DNA of 64,000 nt from JBBATK01 sp044228685 (GCA_044228685.1 JBGAUL010000016.1:29813-93812); one strand, 5' to 3'. Positions 18,719 to 28,649 are shown, counted from the stretch's first letter. Numbers and translations: made by a program. The notes: generated by a model from the sequence alone, not told the origin.

Positions 18719-20122
18719 ATGGCTGAGCACAATTGTGATGTAGTAGTGGTTGGTTCTGGTCCTGGCGGATATGTAGCCGCCATCCGAGCTGCTCAATTAG
18801 GATTGTCAACCATCTGCGTCGAACGTGATCGACTTGGCGGTGTATGCCTCAATTGGGGCTGCATTCCTTCAAAGGCTCTGCTGAAAAGCGCTGAGTATAA
18901 GGTCTTCTTGGATCATGCCGGCGACTATGGCTTCGACCTTCCTCAAGTTGGCGTTGACTTCCCGAAGGTCATTTCGCGCTCCCGTGGCGTTGCTGACAAG
19001 ATGAATGCCGGTGTGGGCTTCTTGTTCAAGAAGTACAAAGTCCAACAAGTAAAAGGCTCAGGCTTCATCCGCTCTGCAAATACCGTTGAAGTTCGTGATG
19101 CTGAAGGCAAGGTTACCGACACGATTACAAGTCGCAACGTGATCATCGCTACCGGTGCCCGAACCCGCATGATTCCAGGTATTGATGTTGATCGTCATCA
19201 CATCCTCACCAGCACCGAAGCCATGATTCAGCAAAAGATTCCTGAAAGCCTCATCGTAATTGGCAGCGGCGCTATCGGTGTTGAGTTTGCTTACTTCTAC
19301 AATTCGTTCGGCACTAAGGTTACCATTCTTGAAATGATGCCCAACATCGTCCCGGTTGAAGATGAAGAAGTTTCAAAGGAATTGGAGCGCAACTTCAAGA
19401 AGCAAGGCATGACCATCATGTGTAACACAAAGGTGTTGTCAGCAAAGACAGTAGATGATCACGTCGAGGTTGTCGTTGAAAAGAAAGATGGAAGCCAACA
19501 AACTCTCACTGCATCAGTAGCACTCAACGCTGTTGGCGTGCAAGGCAACATTGAGAATATTGGTTTGGAAACATTAGGAGTAACTGTAGAGCGTGGCTGG
19601 ATCAAGGTTGATCAGCATTGCCAAACAAACATCGCTGGCGTATATGCTATCGGCGACGTGGCTGGTCCGCCGTGGCTTGCTCACAAAGCATCTGCCGAAG
19701 GTATCATGTGTGCTGAGTTTATTGCCGGACACAACCCGCCGGGCGTCAACTATCGCAACATTCCCGGTTGTACTTATTGTCAGCCACAAGTTGCCAGCAT
19801 CGGTCTCACCGAAAAGAAAGCAAAAGAAGCAGGCTACACCGTCAAGGTTGGCAAGTTCCCATTTACCGCCAATGGTAAGGCAACCGGTACCGGTAAGAAC
19901 GAAGGTTTCGTGAAGCTGGTGTTCGATGCACAGTATGGCGAATTGCTTGGTGCTCACATGATCGGTTCAGATGTGACAGAACTCGTTGCTGAATTGGGTC
20001 TAGCTCGCGAGCTCGATGCAACAGCACAAACGCTCATCAAGACGATCCACGCCCACCCAACCATGAGTGAAGCAGTCATGGAAGCTGCAGCTTTGGCCTA
20101 TGGCGAGGCAGTGAACTTCTAG
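18719..20122 (+). CDS. lpdA: Dihydrolipoyl dehydrogenase
   Basis: E3 flavoprotein of the 2-oxoacid dehydrogenase and glycine cleavage complexes; it reoxidises dihydrolipoamide with NAD. FAD motif VVVGSGPGGYVAAI, redox disulfide C43/C48 in GGVCLNWGCIPSK, NAD motif VIGSGAIGVEFA, and the C-terminal active-site HAHPTMSEA are all intact. Length 467 is typical. GGAG before the ATG supports the start. Although next to sucC, it has its own upstream terminator; no E1 or E2 genes are in the window. Confidence 0.95.
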   Translation: MAEHNCDVVVVGSGPGGYVAAIRAAQLGLSTICVERDRLGGVCLNWGCIPSKALLKSAEYKVFLDHAGDYGFDLPQVGVDFPKVISRSRGVADKMNAGVGFLFKKYKVQQVKGSGFIRSANTVEVRDAEGKVTDTITSRNVIIATGARTRMIPGIDVDRHHILTSTEAMIQQKIPESLIVIGSGAIGVEFAYFYNSFGTKVTILEMMPNIVPVEDEEVSKELERNFKKQGMTIMCNTKVLSAKTVDDHVEVVVEKKDGSQQTLTASVALNAVGVQGNIENIGLETLGVTVERGWIKVDQHCQTNIAGVYAIGDVAGPPWLAHKASAEGIMCAEFIAGHNPPGVNYRNIPGCTYCQPQVASIGLTEKKAKEAGYTVKVGKFPFTANGKATGTGKNEGFVKLVFDAQYGELLGAHMIGSDVTELVAELGLARELDATAQTLIKTIHAHPTMSEAVMEAAALAYGEAVNF

Positions 20123-20152
20123 TAAAACACCTCCAAGAGCTTAACAGCTATG

Positions 20153-20185
20153 AAGCCGCAATGATGTTCATTGCGGCTTTTTTTT
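20153..20185 (+). terminator. Terminator after lpdA
   Basis: A perfect 12-bp stem AAGCCGCAATGA/TCATTGCGGCTT with 3-nt loop and a run of Ts. An ATG within this hairpin opens the protease frame but cannot be its real start. Confidence 0.92.
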
Positions 20186-20265
20186 GCTCGATAGTCCTTC
20201 ATCAGATTCAATATTTCTCGTATGTTGACAGCAGACATTTCTGCTTATCAATACCAGGAGTTGGT

Positions 20266-23200
20266 ATGAAAAATCTGACCGCGCTACTGTGCAGTAGCCT
20301 TCTTCTCTTTAGTTCACTTGGGGCAACCACTCCATCTCTCGGTACGAGATCTCAACGTTCGATTGGCAGCACTGAATTCAGCGCCACACGAAGCATTGAA
20401 CGACAAAGCCAACAGCCCTCAGTCTTTGCTCCGGCAAGCGCCCCGCAGATTCGAGGCATCGAACTCAAGACACTTACGAGTCAGCAACACGAGGCTTTAC
20501 GCTCTTCAATGGCTGTGAGTGTGAAAGCAGAATATTGCTTCGAACCGAGCACTCAACGTTTGGTGTTTGCAAGTGGACAACGTCTGTCGACCGCCTTCAG
20601 CTTGCGCTCTGCCGATGAGATTCGCTCAGCAACCACGAGTTATCTCAGCAGTGTGGCACCTTTGCTTGGCATCGTTGATGCACAGAGCGAGCTGCGTGTG
20701 AGCGCAATTGACAAAGACGAGCTGGGCAAAACACACGTTCGCGTTCAACAGTATTGGAATGAAATTCCGGTATGGAATTCTGATGCAATGCTGCACTTCA
20801 ACGTTGCGGGTGAAGTCGATTGTTTTCAGGGTCGAGTATGCGCAACGCCTACAAACCTGACGAGTGGTCCATTTGTCACGCCATCCTTGGCAGCCGGCGA
20901 AGCACTTGATCATCTAGCTCGAAGTGTTGAGGTGCAGTCGATGAGTCCTTTGGCTCAGCAGCTCTTGGCCTATAGCGGACCTCAAACAGAAAAAGTTGTG
21001 TTCCCCGGTCGCAATGCATTTGATCAAAGTGTAATTACATGGCACGTAACCATCCGACCAAATCTCGTTCAACGCTTGGAGTATTTTATTGACGCGCAGA
21101 GTGGCAAAGTTGTATTCCGTTTTAACAATACCTGCAGTGACGGACCGGCAACTGCGAACGCATCGGACCTTAAGAACAATTCAACAACCGTCAACTCCTA
21201 TAAGTTCCAGAGTAATTTCTATTTGATCGATGCTTCCCGGCCAATGTTCAGCGCCGCAGCATCAACATTTCCTAATGGAACTGTCGGCAGTATCTGGACA
21301 ATTGACGCACATCGCACGGACCTAACGGACATCTTCAATATCACCGCGACCAATAACACTTGGTCGGATAAGGCTTCTGTTTCTGCCCATACTAATTCAG
21401 CTATTACCTACGAATACTATCGCACAACTCATACTCGGAGTTCGATAGACGGAAGTGGTGGAACAATCATCTCGGTGATTCACGTTACTGAAGGTGGTCA
21501 AGGCATGGACAATGCCTATTGGAACGGCAAGCTCATGGCTTACGGTGACGGAAACCAAGCATTCACGTCATTGGCTGCGGCTGTTGATGTGGCTGCGCAT
21601 GAGATGACACACGGAGTGACGGAAAACACTGCTGCGCTGGTGTACTTGAGTCAGTCCGGCGCAATTAACGAAAGCATGTCCGACGTTTTTGGCTGCTTTG
21701 TGGAACGCAAGAACTGGAAAATTGGCGAGGACGTTGTCCGCTTAACCTCCTTCCCCAGCGGCGCACTCCGCGACATGGAAAATCCACACAACGGAGCTGC
21801 TAACGCTAATCAGAATGGCTGGCAACCGGCTCACATGAATGAGTACATGCAATTGCCCGAAACCCAAGATGGCGACAACGGCGGTGTGCACGTAAACAGC
21901 GGTATTCCAAATCGTGCTGCCTTTCTTGTGCAACAAGCAGTAGGAATGACGAAAGCGGAAAAGATCTACTACCGCACGCTCACAAAATACCTGACGAAGA
22001 ATGCGCAGTTCATTGACCTTCGTCGTGCAGCCGTTCAATCCGCTCAAGACTTATTCAGCACTACAGAGATCAACGCTGTCAAGGCGGCATTCGACGCAGT
22101 TGGAATTTTAGATGGCAATGCCACAAACACCAATCACGATCAAGATCCTGTGCTGGGAACAGAGTGGATATTGCTTCACAACACAGACTTCAATGCCGAT
22201 CCTAATAGTCTCTATATCGTAAAACCGGTCAATCCACAAAGCAGCGATTTTCATCCGATCTCAACGACTGAGCTAAATCGTCGTCCCAGTGTGGTTGACA
22301 ACGGCTCATTTGCAGTATTTGTAGCCAAGGATCATACACTGCACGGCATAACTCTCGACTTCGCGAACGCCAAGGAAACTATCTTGAGTGCCGATCCGGT
22401 GTGGGAAAACGTTGCGGTTTCGCGCGACGGTAACAGAATGGCAGCTATATCAGCTCAGGCAGATTCATCGATATACATTTTTGATTTCGAAAAAACGCCA
22501 ACGGCTGTTCAGCGATTTAAGCTGTACTCGCCAACAACTGCTCAAGGCATTCGTAATTTCAACATTCCCTTTGCCGATGCTCTAGAGTGGGATTACAGCG
22601 GTCGCTTCGTGGTATTCGATGCTTTGAATCGCATTGATAACGGTCAAGGTGACACGGTTGAATACTGGAACGTCGGAACCTTGCACGCATTTGAACCAAA
22701 GGCAAAGAACTTCGCGGATGGTACCATCTTGAGTCTCTTTCCTTCACTGCCGGACGGCATCTCGCTTGGCAATCCAAGTTACTCGAAGAACTCACCTTCG
22801 GTGATTGCAATGGATTTGGAAGATGATAATAACAAGACCTATTCGGTTATTGCCGCAAACATTGAAACGAACGATGTGCAAGTATTGGTGAGTGGAAATG
22901 CTTCACTAGGATTTCCAAGTTATGGTCGATTGGATGACAAGCTGGCTTACACTAGTCTCGACAACTCCTCGAAGTCCATTGTGAATATCTTACCACTTGC
23001 AAGCGATAGAATTCACACTGCCGGTGCAGCGACCTTTTTGGCTAGTGATGCGCAGTTCCCTGTCTTCTTTACCGTCGGACAAAGACCGGTTGATGTTCCG
23101 GAGACCACAATTCTCAACGACTTCAGCCTAGTACCGAACCCGGCAGATCTGGCTATCCGTTTCCATGTTCCGAATTATGCATCGTCTGAAGTGCGCGTTC

Positions 23201-23370
23201 GAGTATTCAACAGTCTCGGTGCTGAGTGTGCTCCAACTCAATCGCTGCAGCTAGACTCACAAGGATGGTCGTCGAGCATAGATTGCACTTCGTTACTCAG
23301 TGGTTTGTACATCATCCAAATTGTTGGTGAACAAGGAACGATTAGCATGCCTCTTGTGGTGAGTCACTAA
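20266..23370 (+). CDS. Secreted M4 (thermolysin-family) metalloprotease with T9SS sorting domain
   Basis: Extracellular zinc protease of 1034 residues. A signal peptide (MKNLTALLCSSLLLFSSLGA) is followed by an FTP-type propeptide and the M4 catalytic domain: H445-E446-x2-H449 in VAAHEMTHGVTE and the third ligand E469 in GAINESMSDVFG, with thermolysin-like spacing. Residues from about 660 on form a beta-propeller-like region, and the last 80 residues are a type A T9SS sorting domain (FSLVPNPADLAIRF ... GLYIIQIVG). AGGAG before the ATG fixes the start; the frame open to 20161 starts inside a terminator. The stop overlaps the next start (TAATG). Confidence 0.93.
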   Translation: MKNLTALLCSSLLLFSSLGATTPSLGTRSQRSIGSTEFSATRSIERQSQQPSVFAPASAPQIRGIELKTLTSQQHEALRSSMAVSVKAEYCFEPSTQRLVFASGQRLSTAFSLRSADEIRSATTSYLSSVAPLLGIVDAQSELRVSAIDKDELGKTHVRVQQYWNEIPVWNSDAMLHFNVAGEVDCFQGRVCATPTNLTSGPFVTPSLAAGEALDHLARSVEVQSMSPLAQQLLAYSGPQTEKVVFPGRNAFDQSVITWHVTIRPNLVQRLEYFIDAQSGKVVFRFNNTCSDGPATANASDLKNNSTTVNSYKFQSNFYLIDASRPMFSAAASTFPNGTVGSIWTIDAHRTDLTDIFNITATNNTWSDKASVSAHTNSAITYEYYRTTHTRSSIDGSGGTIISVIHVTEGGQGMDNAYWNGKLMAYGDGNQAFTSLAAAVDVAAHEMTHGVTENTAALVYLSQSGAINESMSDVFGCFVERKNWKIGEDVVRLTSFPSGALRDMENPHNGAANANQNGWQPAHMNEYMQLPETQDGDNGGVHVNSGIPNRAAFLVQQAVGMTKAEKIYYRTLTKYLTKNAQFIDLRRAAVQSAQDLFSTTEINAVKAAFDAVGILDGNATNTNHDQDPVLGTEWILLHNTDFNADPNSLYIVKPVNPQSSDFHPISTTELNRRPSVVDNGSFAVFVAKDHTLHGITLDFANAKETILSADPVWENVAVSRDGNRMAAISAQADSSIYIFDFEKTPTAVQRFKLYSPTTAQGIRNFNIPFADALEWDYSGRFVVFDALNRIDNGQGDTVEYWNVGTLHAFEPKAKNFADGTILSLFPSLPDGISLGNPSYSKNSPSVIAMDLEDDNNKTYSVIAANIETNDVQVLVSGNASLGFPSYGRLDDKLAYTSLDNSSKSIVNILPLASDRIHTAGAATFLASDAQFPVFFTVGQRPVDVPETTILNDFSLVPNPADLAIRFHVPNYASSEVRVRVFNSLGAECAPTQSLQLDSQGWSSSIDCTSLLSGLYIIQIVGEQGTISMPLVVSH

Positions 23371-23903
23371 TGAGATCGACGCTTCTCTCGCAAACAACTT
23401 TCACGCAAATCCGTCCTCGCAGCTCCTTCAAGCTGCGAGGACTATTGTTGCAGACAATTCTCGGACTTTCTTGTTGTCTTATGCTGTCGTGCTCCTCGGT
23501 TAGACGAACTCTTCGACAGCATAGCGGCGAGTCCATATGCATTGGCACTTCGGGCGGATTTACGGGAATGACCCAAGGATTCTGCCTATCTGCAGATGCA
23601 ACGCTGTGTCCCTTTACACAACGTCTTGCTGATCGTACACCCGGTACTACTGTGCATATCGACGAGTCGGATGCCGCGAATTTTTTCAAACGAGTAGAGC
23701 AACTACAGTTTGACTCGTTGAACAGCAAGCTTAGTGGAAATATGATTTTCTTTTTAGAGCTACGTAAAGACTCCTCTTTTCGCAGCATTCGATGGCTTCC
23801 AAACGACAGCACGCGGAGCGGCGAGTTGCGCTCTCTCTTCTCAGACATTATGCGATATAGTCGCGACCATTACCCTAGCTCTGATTCAAGCGCTCAGCAC
23901 TAA
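23370..23903 (+). CDS. Hypothetical lipoprotein overlapping the M4 protease gene
   Basis: Unrecognised protein of 177 residues. A hydrophobic stretch ends in a lipobox (MLSC, Cys41), predicting an exported lipoprotein. The n-region of about 23 residues before it is long, so translation might start later, at a TTG near 23446. The mature part has a Gly/Phe-rich segment (GGFTGMTQGF) and two cysteines, and no domain I know. Its ATG overlaps the protease stop by one base, so the two are probably translationally coupled. A perfect 12-bp inverted repeat lies inside its first codons (23413-23442). Confidence 0.65.
   Translation: MRSTLLSQTTFTQIRPRSSFKLRGLLLQTILGLSCCLMLSCSSVRRTLRQHSGESICIGTSGGFTGMTQGFCLSADATLCPFTQRLADRTPGTTVHIDESDAANFFKRVEQLQFDSLNSKLSGNMIFFLELRKDSSFRSIRWLPNDSTRSGELRSLFSDIMRYSRDHYPSSDSSAQH
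23413..23442. repeat. Perfect 12-bp inverted repeat in lipoprotein gene start
   Basis: Arms GTCCTCGCAGCT and AGCTGCGAGGAC flank a 6-nt loop. It starts 43 nt after the start of the lipoprotein gene. There is no T run after it, so it is not a standard terminator; in RNA it would be a very stable hairpin. Confidence 0.8.
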
Positions 23904-23984
23904 TAGACGTGTGTTTACTTTGTGCCAGGATTCAATTACTAACCCGTATCTGGGTTATGTAATGACCTCAATGTGATTGCGAGC

Positions 23985-25223
23985 TTAGGAGGGCAAACCT
24001 AGCCCTTTCGTTTCCTTACCAAAGTACGCTGCGACCACAGCGATGAGGTACGAGGATGCATAAAACAGTGCTGCTTGACCATAGCCGCCAAGCCATGTGA
24101 TAATCACACCAACGAAGAGTACCGACACGGCAGTGGCAAATCGACCGGCATTCAAACCAAAGCCAACGGCCGTCGCTCTTATCCGTGTTGGAAAAAGCTC
24201 AGGAAGGTAGATGTACATGATTGCTTGAGCTAATCCAATGAAGTAGCCAAGAAGTCCAACCTGCCAGTAGATTTGCGTCGTGAAACTTGAGTTCGTGAGG
24301 AACAACAAGGCTGAACACAGGAAGCAGCCTGCATAGCTCAGCATAATCGTCCAGCGTCGACCAATGCGATCGCTCATCCATCCCGCGCTTGCACAGCCAA
24401 CTACAGCACAGATACCCTGCCACATCAAAGCTGTGCCTCGTTCGATGTTGCCGTTGTATTCGCCGGAAAAGAAGGATTGGATCCATTGTGGTATCCACGA
24501 CAGCGATGCCCAATAGCCGATGAGGAGTCCTCCGAAGGCGATCGCGCCAATCAAAGCATTTCGCCTGTGTAATGGAGAAAGCACCTCGGCAAGCAGCTGC
24601 GAATCCGATCCTTTCTCATGTCGAGCTTCGTTCCACTTCTCAGACTCCTTTAAGGTAAAGCGAAGAAAGAGCGTGATGACAGCCGGCGCGGCACCAATGA
24701 AAAACACCATGCGCCAATAGTCGACTTGACGGGTTATCAGGCCGGCGATCAACACTCCTGCTTGATACGAGGTGATAAGTACGCCGATAGCGATTGCTCG
24801 CGAGCGTTCAACCCACACTTCTGACAGAAAGGTTGTAATGCTGACGAGTTCACCTCCGATGCCCAAGCCGGTTAGAAAGCGAAAGATTGCAAGGTGCCAC
24901 CATTGCTGGGAAAAACCTGCAAGACCGGTGAAGATTGCGTAGAGTAAAATGGAGAAGAGCATTGAGCGAACGCGGCCGATGGTGTCGCCAATCATCCCGA
25001 AGAGAATTCCACCACCCATCCATCCAAAGAGAAATGAAGCACTGATGTATGATGCGACGGAATCCGGCGATAAGCCGCTCGTACCCATCAACAATTCCTT
25101 CACAGCCTTGGGCTGTACCGCCGACATGAATGTCGAATCCATACCGTCGAACATTCCTCCAAGCCAACAACCTATGAAAACCAGTATGTGGTAGGAACTG
25201 ATACGTTGCGTGTTTGATTTCAT
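23985..25223 (-). CDS. MFS transporter (sugar/aromatic acid porter type)
   Basis: Inner-membrane transporter of 412 residues with about 12 predicted helices. The signature loop after helix 2 is GMIGDTIGRVRSM, its second-half counterpart is GWMSDRIGRRWT, and the helix 4-5 region has FRFLTGLGIGGELVSITTFLSEVW. These match the metabolite:H+ symporter/SV2-like branch that carries sugars, aromatic acids or organic acids. The substrate cannot be read from the sequence. It ends convergent with the lipoprotein gene and lies 51 bp downstream of the GT2 gene's stop region, so the two minus-strand genes could share a transcript. Confidence 0.88.
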   Translation of the reverse strand: MKSNTQRISSYHILVFIGCWLGGMFDGMDSTFMSAVQPKAVKELLMGTSGLSPDSVASYISASFLFGWMGGGILFGMIGDTIGRVRSMLFSILLYAIFTGLAGFSQQWWHLAIFRFLTGLGIGGELVSITTFLSEVWVERSRAIAIGVLITSYQAGVLIAGLITRQVDYWRMVFFIGAAPAVITLFLRFTLKESEKWNEARHEKGSDSQLLAEVLSPLHRRNALIGAIAFGGLLIGYWASLSWIPQWIQSFFSGEYNGNIERGTALMWQGICAVVGCASAGWMSDRIGRRWTIMLSYAGCFLCSALLFLTNSSFTTQIYWQVGLLGYFIGLAQAIMYIYLPELFPTRIRATAVGFGLNAGRFATAVSVLFVGVIITWLGGYGQAALFYASSYLIAVVAAYFGKETKGLGLPS

Positions 25224-25274
25224 TCGATTATGCTATGCTCCCCTGCGATTAGTCTTTGCGATCCTCAACGTCTA

Positions 25275-26399
25275 TTATGTGTGAAAAGTCTGCCCCTTCC
25301 ACTCGGCACGTCGATCAATAATAAGAAATGGTAAAATCAATTCTAGCACGGTAAAGAAGAGAACGGCCGGTATAATATAGGGCAACAACCGGGTACGACG
25401 CATAATGAGCATAGCCGGCATGTTGATGGCAAAATCTTCTATGACGCGTACTAGAAGAATTACACCGAACCAGAGCCACTGTTGTTCGACTACTGAAGCG
25501 ATAATACCGGCCCACAGTGCAGCTGATGTAAGAACAAAAACAACTGCACGTGGTCCAAGCTGTTTTCCCCCAAGAGTCCAACGCTTATGCTGCTCAACAT
25601 ACTCCGACAAGGTCTGCAGTGCATAAGTCGTCACGCTAGACTCTGGACTACAGAGATATCGCGCCGCAGCTCCGCTTTTCGTTATTGCCTGAAGTAAAGC
25701 CAAATCTTCGGTCACCGAAAACTTGATTGATGAATAACCACCAACAGCATCATAGGCACTTCGACGAACGGAGATGTTATTACCATAACAACCCAGATAC
25801 TGGCGAAAGAACACTGCAGCGCTAGCCATCGTATGCGTGCTGTTCCATTCAACTGCTTGGAGGCGATCGAAAAAGGAATCGCCGCTGACGAGTGTATAGG
25901 AGCACACGATTCCGACGCTTTGCGATGTATATGCTCTCACGTGTGCCTTTGCCCAGCCAGAATCGACGGCACAGTCAGCGTCCGTCATCAGTACAAACTC
26001 CCCTTTGGATTGTCGAATACCATATTCCAATGCACCGGCTTTACCTTGAAGATTTTTTACGCCGTCTTCGCGAATACTCACAATACGGAGCTCAGGAAAA
26101 CGTAATTGCTGCATCTTCAAAATCGTCGCCGTACCGTCGCTTGAACGATCATCAACAACGATGATCTCCATTTTCGACGCATCGTAGTCCAGAGCACTGA
26201 GAGATTCAATGCAGCGGAGAATATTCAACTCTTCGTTTCGAGCCGGTACGATGATGCTGATAAAAGGCCACTCGGTGGGGTCAGCTGACGCACGTCGCCG
26301 CTCCATTGCCGAGCCGACAATGAAGAAAAGAGATCGCAGTGTGTACACCGCAATTGAACACAGAAGAAACAGTTCCAGCATGCGCGCTTGTAAGTCCAA
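25275..26399 (-). CDS. Membrane glycosyltransferase, family 2
   Basis: Processive-type GT2 enzyme of 374 residues. One N-terminal helix (LFLLCSIAVYTLRSLFFIV) precedes the GT-A catalytic domain with VVDDRSSDGT (nucleotide-sugar binding), MTDADCAVDS (metal site) and the QHKRW acceptor/processivity motif. Three or four C-terminal helices follow. This layout suits transfer of sugars to a lipid or a growing chain at the inner membrane. It is divergent from the MATE gene. Confidence 0.88.
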   Translation of the reverse strand: MDLQARMLELFLLCSIAVYTLRSLFFIVGSAMERRRASADPTEWPFISIIVPARNEELNILRCIESLSALDYDASKMEIIVVDDRSSDGTATILKMQQLRFPELRIVSIREDGVKNLQGKAGALEYGIRQSKGEFVLMTDADCAVDSGWAKAHVRAYTSQSVGIVCSYTLVSGDSFFDRLQAVEWNSTHTMASAAVFFRQYLGCYGNNISVRRSAYDAVGGYSSIKFSVTEDLALLQAITKSGAAARYLCSPESSVTTYALQTLSEYVEQHKRWTLGGKQLGPRAVVFVLTSAALWAGIIASVVEQQWLWFGVILLVRVIEDFAINMPAMLIMRRTRLLPYIIPAVLFFTVLELILPFLIIDRRAEWKGQTFHT

Positions 26400-26519
26400 T
26401 GCAAACTACGATACAGTGTCGCAAAGCGAAATTTTTTCGGGCACTCCCCAACACGTATATTTCAAGACCTCTGACCGCGACGCACGATAACGGTCACATT
26501 ATTGAACACGAAGGATCTA

Positions 26520-27941
26520 ATGGACTCTGAACATCAGGAAAGCTCATCAGCTCAGACGAATTTGTCTGAACCATCTAGTGAAAATTCAAAAGCAACAAAA
26601 GCTCCTGCACCAGGTCCGAGACGTGGCCATGTAGACTTGCTCACGACACCCTTCATCTCCTCACTAACCAAATTTGCTTTACCTCTGAGCTTCAGCTTTT
26701 TGGTAAACATGATGTATTCACTTATCGATCGATGGTTCATTTCGCACCTTGGCACGGATGCGATTGCGGCTATCGGACTTGGTGAGCAGTTGGGATTTCT
26801 CGTCTTTACACTCGGTAGCGGATTCTGTATGGGAACCGGCGTCATTGTTGCACGTCGTGTTGGAGAACAGGATCGCGAAGGAGCGGACAGAACCGCCACG
26901 CAGGCGATTGTGTTCATGTTTGTGACCACCGTGATTATCACTGTGTTCTTGCAATTGCTCTTACCGATCGTACTCGACAGATTTCAGGCGACGCCGGCAG
27001 TTACGGAGTTTGCAAGACAATATCTCACGGCCTTACTTCTAGGTTTTGCTGGAAATCTTTTGACCTTCCAAATCAATGCGATTATCCGCTCTACCGGCAA
27101 TGTGGTTTATCCCATGGTGATTTTGGTTTCTACCACAATCATCAACGCAATACTGGCACCGATTTTCATCTTTGTCTTCAATAAGGGTATGTATGGTGCC
27201 GGACTCGCCACTGCCTGTGCCCAAACCATCGGTATGATCATCAACGTCGTACTGATTCTTCGTGGGAAAGCCGGCATCCACATGCGACTCGATGGATTCA
27301 GGTTTGATTGGTCGATCATCCGCCGCATTGTCGCGCTCGGTTTCCCGTCTTCCGTTCAGATGCTCGCTGTCAGCCTTACTCGCCTTTCGATTTTCAAGCT
27401 CGTGGCGGGTTTTGGGACGACAGTTATGGCTGCATACACACTTGGAATCAGCCTGGACTTCGTCGTCTTCATGTTTGTGTTCAGCGTCGGCATTTCGGTT
27501 GAAGTAGCCACCGGACAGAACTTGGGAGCTCGAAAAATTGATCGAGTTTTTGGCTATCACAAAGCCGGCATTCAATTACTCTCAATGGTGATCGCCGTGT
27601 TAGGTGTTTGCTCTTATACGCTAGGATCACACTTTGCGTCTCTCTATAGTCAAGACCCAGCAGTCATCGCTGAAACTCAGAACTACCTTCACGTTTCGGT
27701 CTTTGGTTACTTCTTCTTCGCTGTCGGAATCATTAGCGGATCCGGCGCTGCATACTTGAGCTTGGCTATCGTGGCCGGTTCCATTCTGCTTCTGCAGTTA
27801 CCACTGGTGTACATCTTTTCTCAGTTTACCGGTTGGAATCAAACAGGAATTTGGATTGGTAGTGCTGCAGGATATGGTCTCTTTGCACTCGTCAGTTTGA
27901 TGACAGTGCGTAGCAATCTGTGGCGAGAAACCAAAGTCTAA
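26520..27941 (+). CDS. MATE family multidrug efflux transporter
   Basis: Twelve-helix cation-coupled exporter, 473 residues. The first half opens with ISSLTKFALPLSFSFLVNMMYSLIDRWFI, and GSGFCMGTGVIVARRVGEQ and MYGAGLATACAQTIGM are typical MATE blocks. An N-terminal cytosolic tail of about 40 residues rich in Ser, Glu and Pro precedes helix 1. The frame opens at TTG 26502, but ATG 26520 is preceded by AAGGA at good spacing. Substrate is not determinable. Confidence 0.9.
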   Translation: MDSEHQESSSAQTNLSEPSSENSKATKAPAPGPRRGHVDLLTTPFISSLTKFALPLSFSFLVNMMYSLIDRWFISHLGTDAIAAIGLGEQLGFLVFTLGSGFCMGTGVIVARRVGEQDREGADRTATQAIVFMFVTTVIITVFLQLLLPIVLDRFQATPAVTEFARQYLTALLLGFAGNLLTFQINAIIRSTGNVVYPMVILVSTTIINAILAPIFIFVFNKGMYGAGLATACAQTIGMIINVVLILRGKAGIHMRLDGFRFDWSIIRRIVALGFPSSVQMLAVSLTRLSIFKLVAGFGTTVMAAYTLGISLDFVVFMFVFSVGISVEVATGQNLGARKIDRVFGYHKAGIQLLSMVIAVLGVCSYTLGSHFASLYSQDPAVIAETQNYLHVSVFGYFFFAVGIISGSGAAYLSLAIVAGSILLLQLPLVYIFSQFTGWNQTGIWIGSAAGYGLFALVSLMTVRSNLWRETKV

Positions 27942-27962
27942 TAGCCGGATGATATTGATCCG

Positions 27963-28649
27963 CTAGGCTTGTCGTGATGGACAGAGATCTGCAATCACGC
28001 AGACATGACACTGCGGTCGTCGGGCGATGCACACTTTTCGTCCATGAGTAATGATGCTTTCGTTGAACTCGTTCCAACGATCGGGCGGAACAATCTCCAT
28101 CAACGCATATTCTATTTTAACTGCGTCTTCAGTTTCTACCAAGCCAAGTAGATTGGCAATTCGACTGACGTGCGTGTCCACTGTCAGTGCTTGCTTGTCA
28201 AAGCACTGACTTAGAATACAGTTTGCCGTCTTTCGTCCAACGCCCGGCAAGCGAATCAACTCTTCCATCGTCCCCGGTATCCGGTCGTTGAACTCATTGT
28301 GCAACATCTCGCAGCAAGCACGAATGTTCTTGGCTTTAGATCGGAAATAGCCGGTTGACCGTATGTCCACCTCTACCTCTTCCTGCGTCGCGCGGATGTA
28401 ATCGATTGGACTTTTGTACTTGACAAATAGAGCTGGCGTAACTGTATTAACGAGCTTATCGGTACTCTGCGCAGACAGCATAGTCGCGATGAGCAGTTCG
28501 AAAGGTGTTGAGTAGTCTAATCCTTCAAATTTCCCTTCATATTCCGGTGCGAGAGCATCCAGAATCGCAACGACGCGAGCGCGAAGACCTTGTGAGTTAT
28601 CAGTTCCCTTCTGAGCCTTTTTCGTCGATTTTGTGCTGTCTTTTGCCAC
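27963..28649 (-). CDS. nth: Endonuclease III
   Basis: DNA base-excision repair glycosylase/AP lyase for oxidised pyrimidines. Residues visible: helix-hairpin-helix LPGVGRKTAN with Schiff-base Lys140, catalytic Asp158 in VDTHVSR, and the [4Fe-4S] site with spacing C-x6-C-x2-C-x5-C at the C-terminus. Length 228 with a 20-residue Lys/Thr-rich N-terminal tail. It is convergent with the MATE gene and divergent from the fibronectin-type protein. Confidence 0.94.
   Translation of the reverse strand: MAKDSTKSTKKAQKGTDNSQGLRARVVAILDALAPEYEGKFEGLDYSTPFELLIATMLSAQSTDKLVNTVTPALFVKYKSPIDYIRATQEEVEVDIRSTGYFRSKAKNIRACCEMLHNEFNDRIPGTMEELIRLPGVGRKTANCILSQCFDKQALTVDTHVSRIANLLGLVETEDAVKIEYALMEIVPPDRWNEFNESIITHGRKVCIARRPQCHVCVIADLCPSRQA

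Noticed and set aside
20161..20265. Upstream extension of the M4 protease from an ATG at 20161
   Set aside because: That ATG is inside the lpdA terminator; ATG 20266 has AGGAG and begins a proper signal peptide.
23342..23848. 168-codon open frame antisense to the lipoprotein gene
   Set aside because: It is rich in Arg, Ser and Cys without a domain, and the plus-strand frame has a lipobox and coupling to the upstream gene.
27039..27575. 178-codon open frame antisense to the MATE gene
   Set aside because: Its low-complexity, Asn/Asp/His-rich translation is typical of the reverse strand of a hydrophobic membrane protein.
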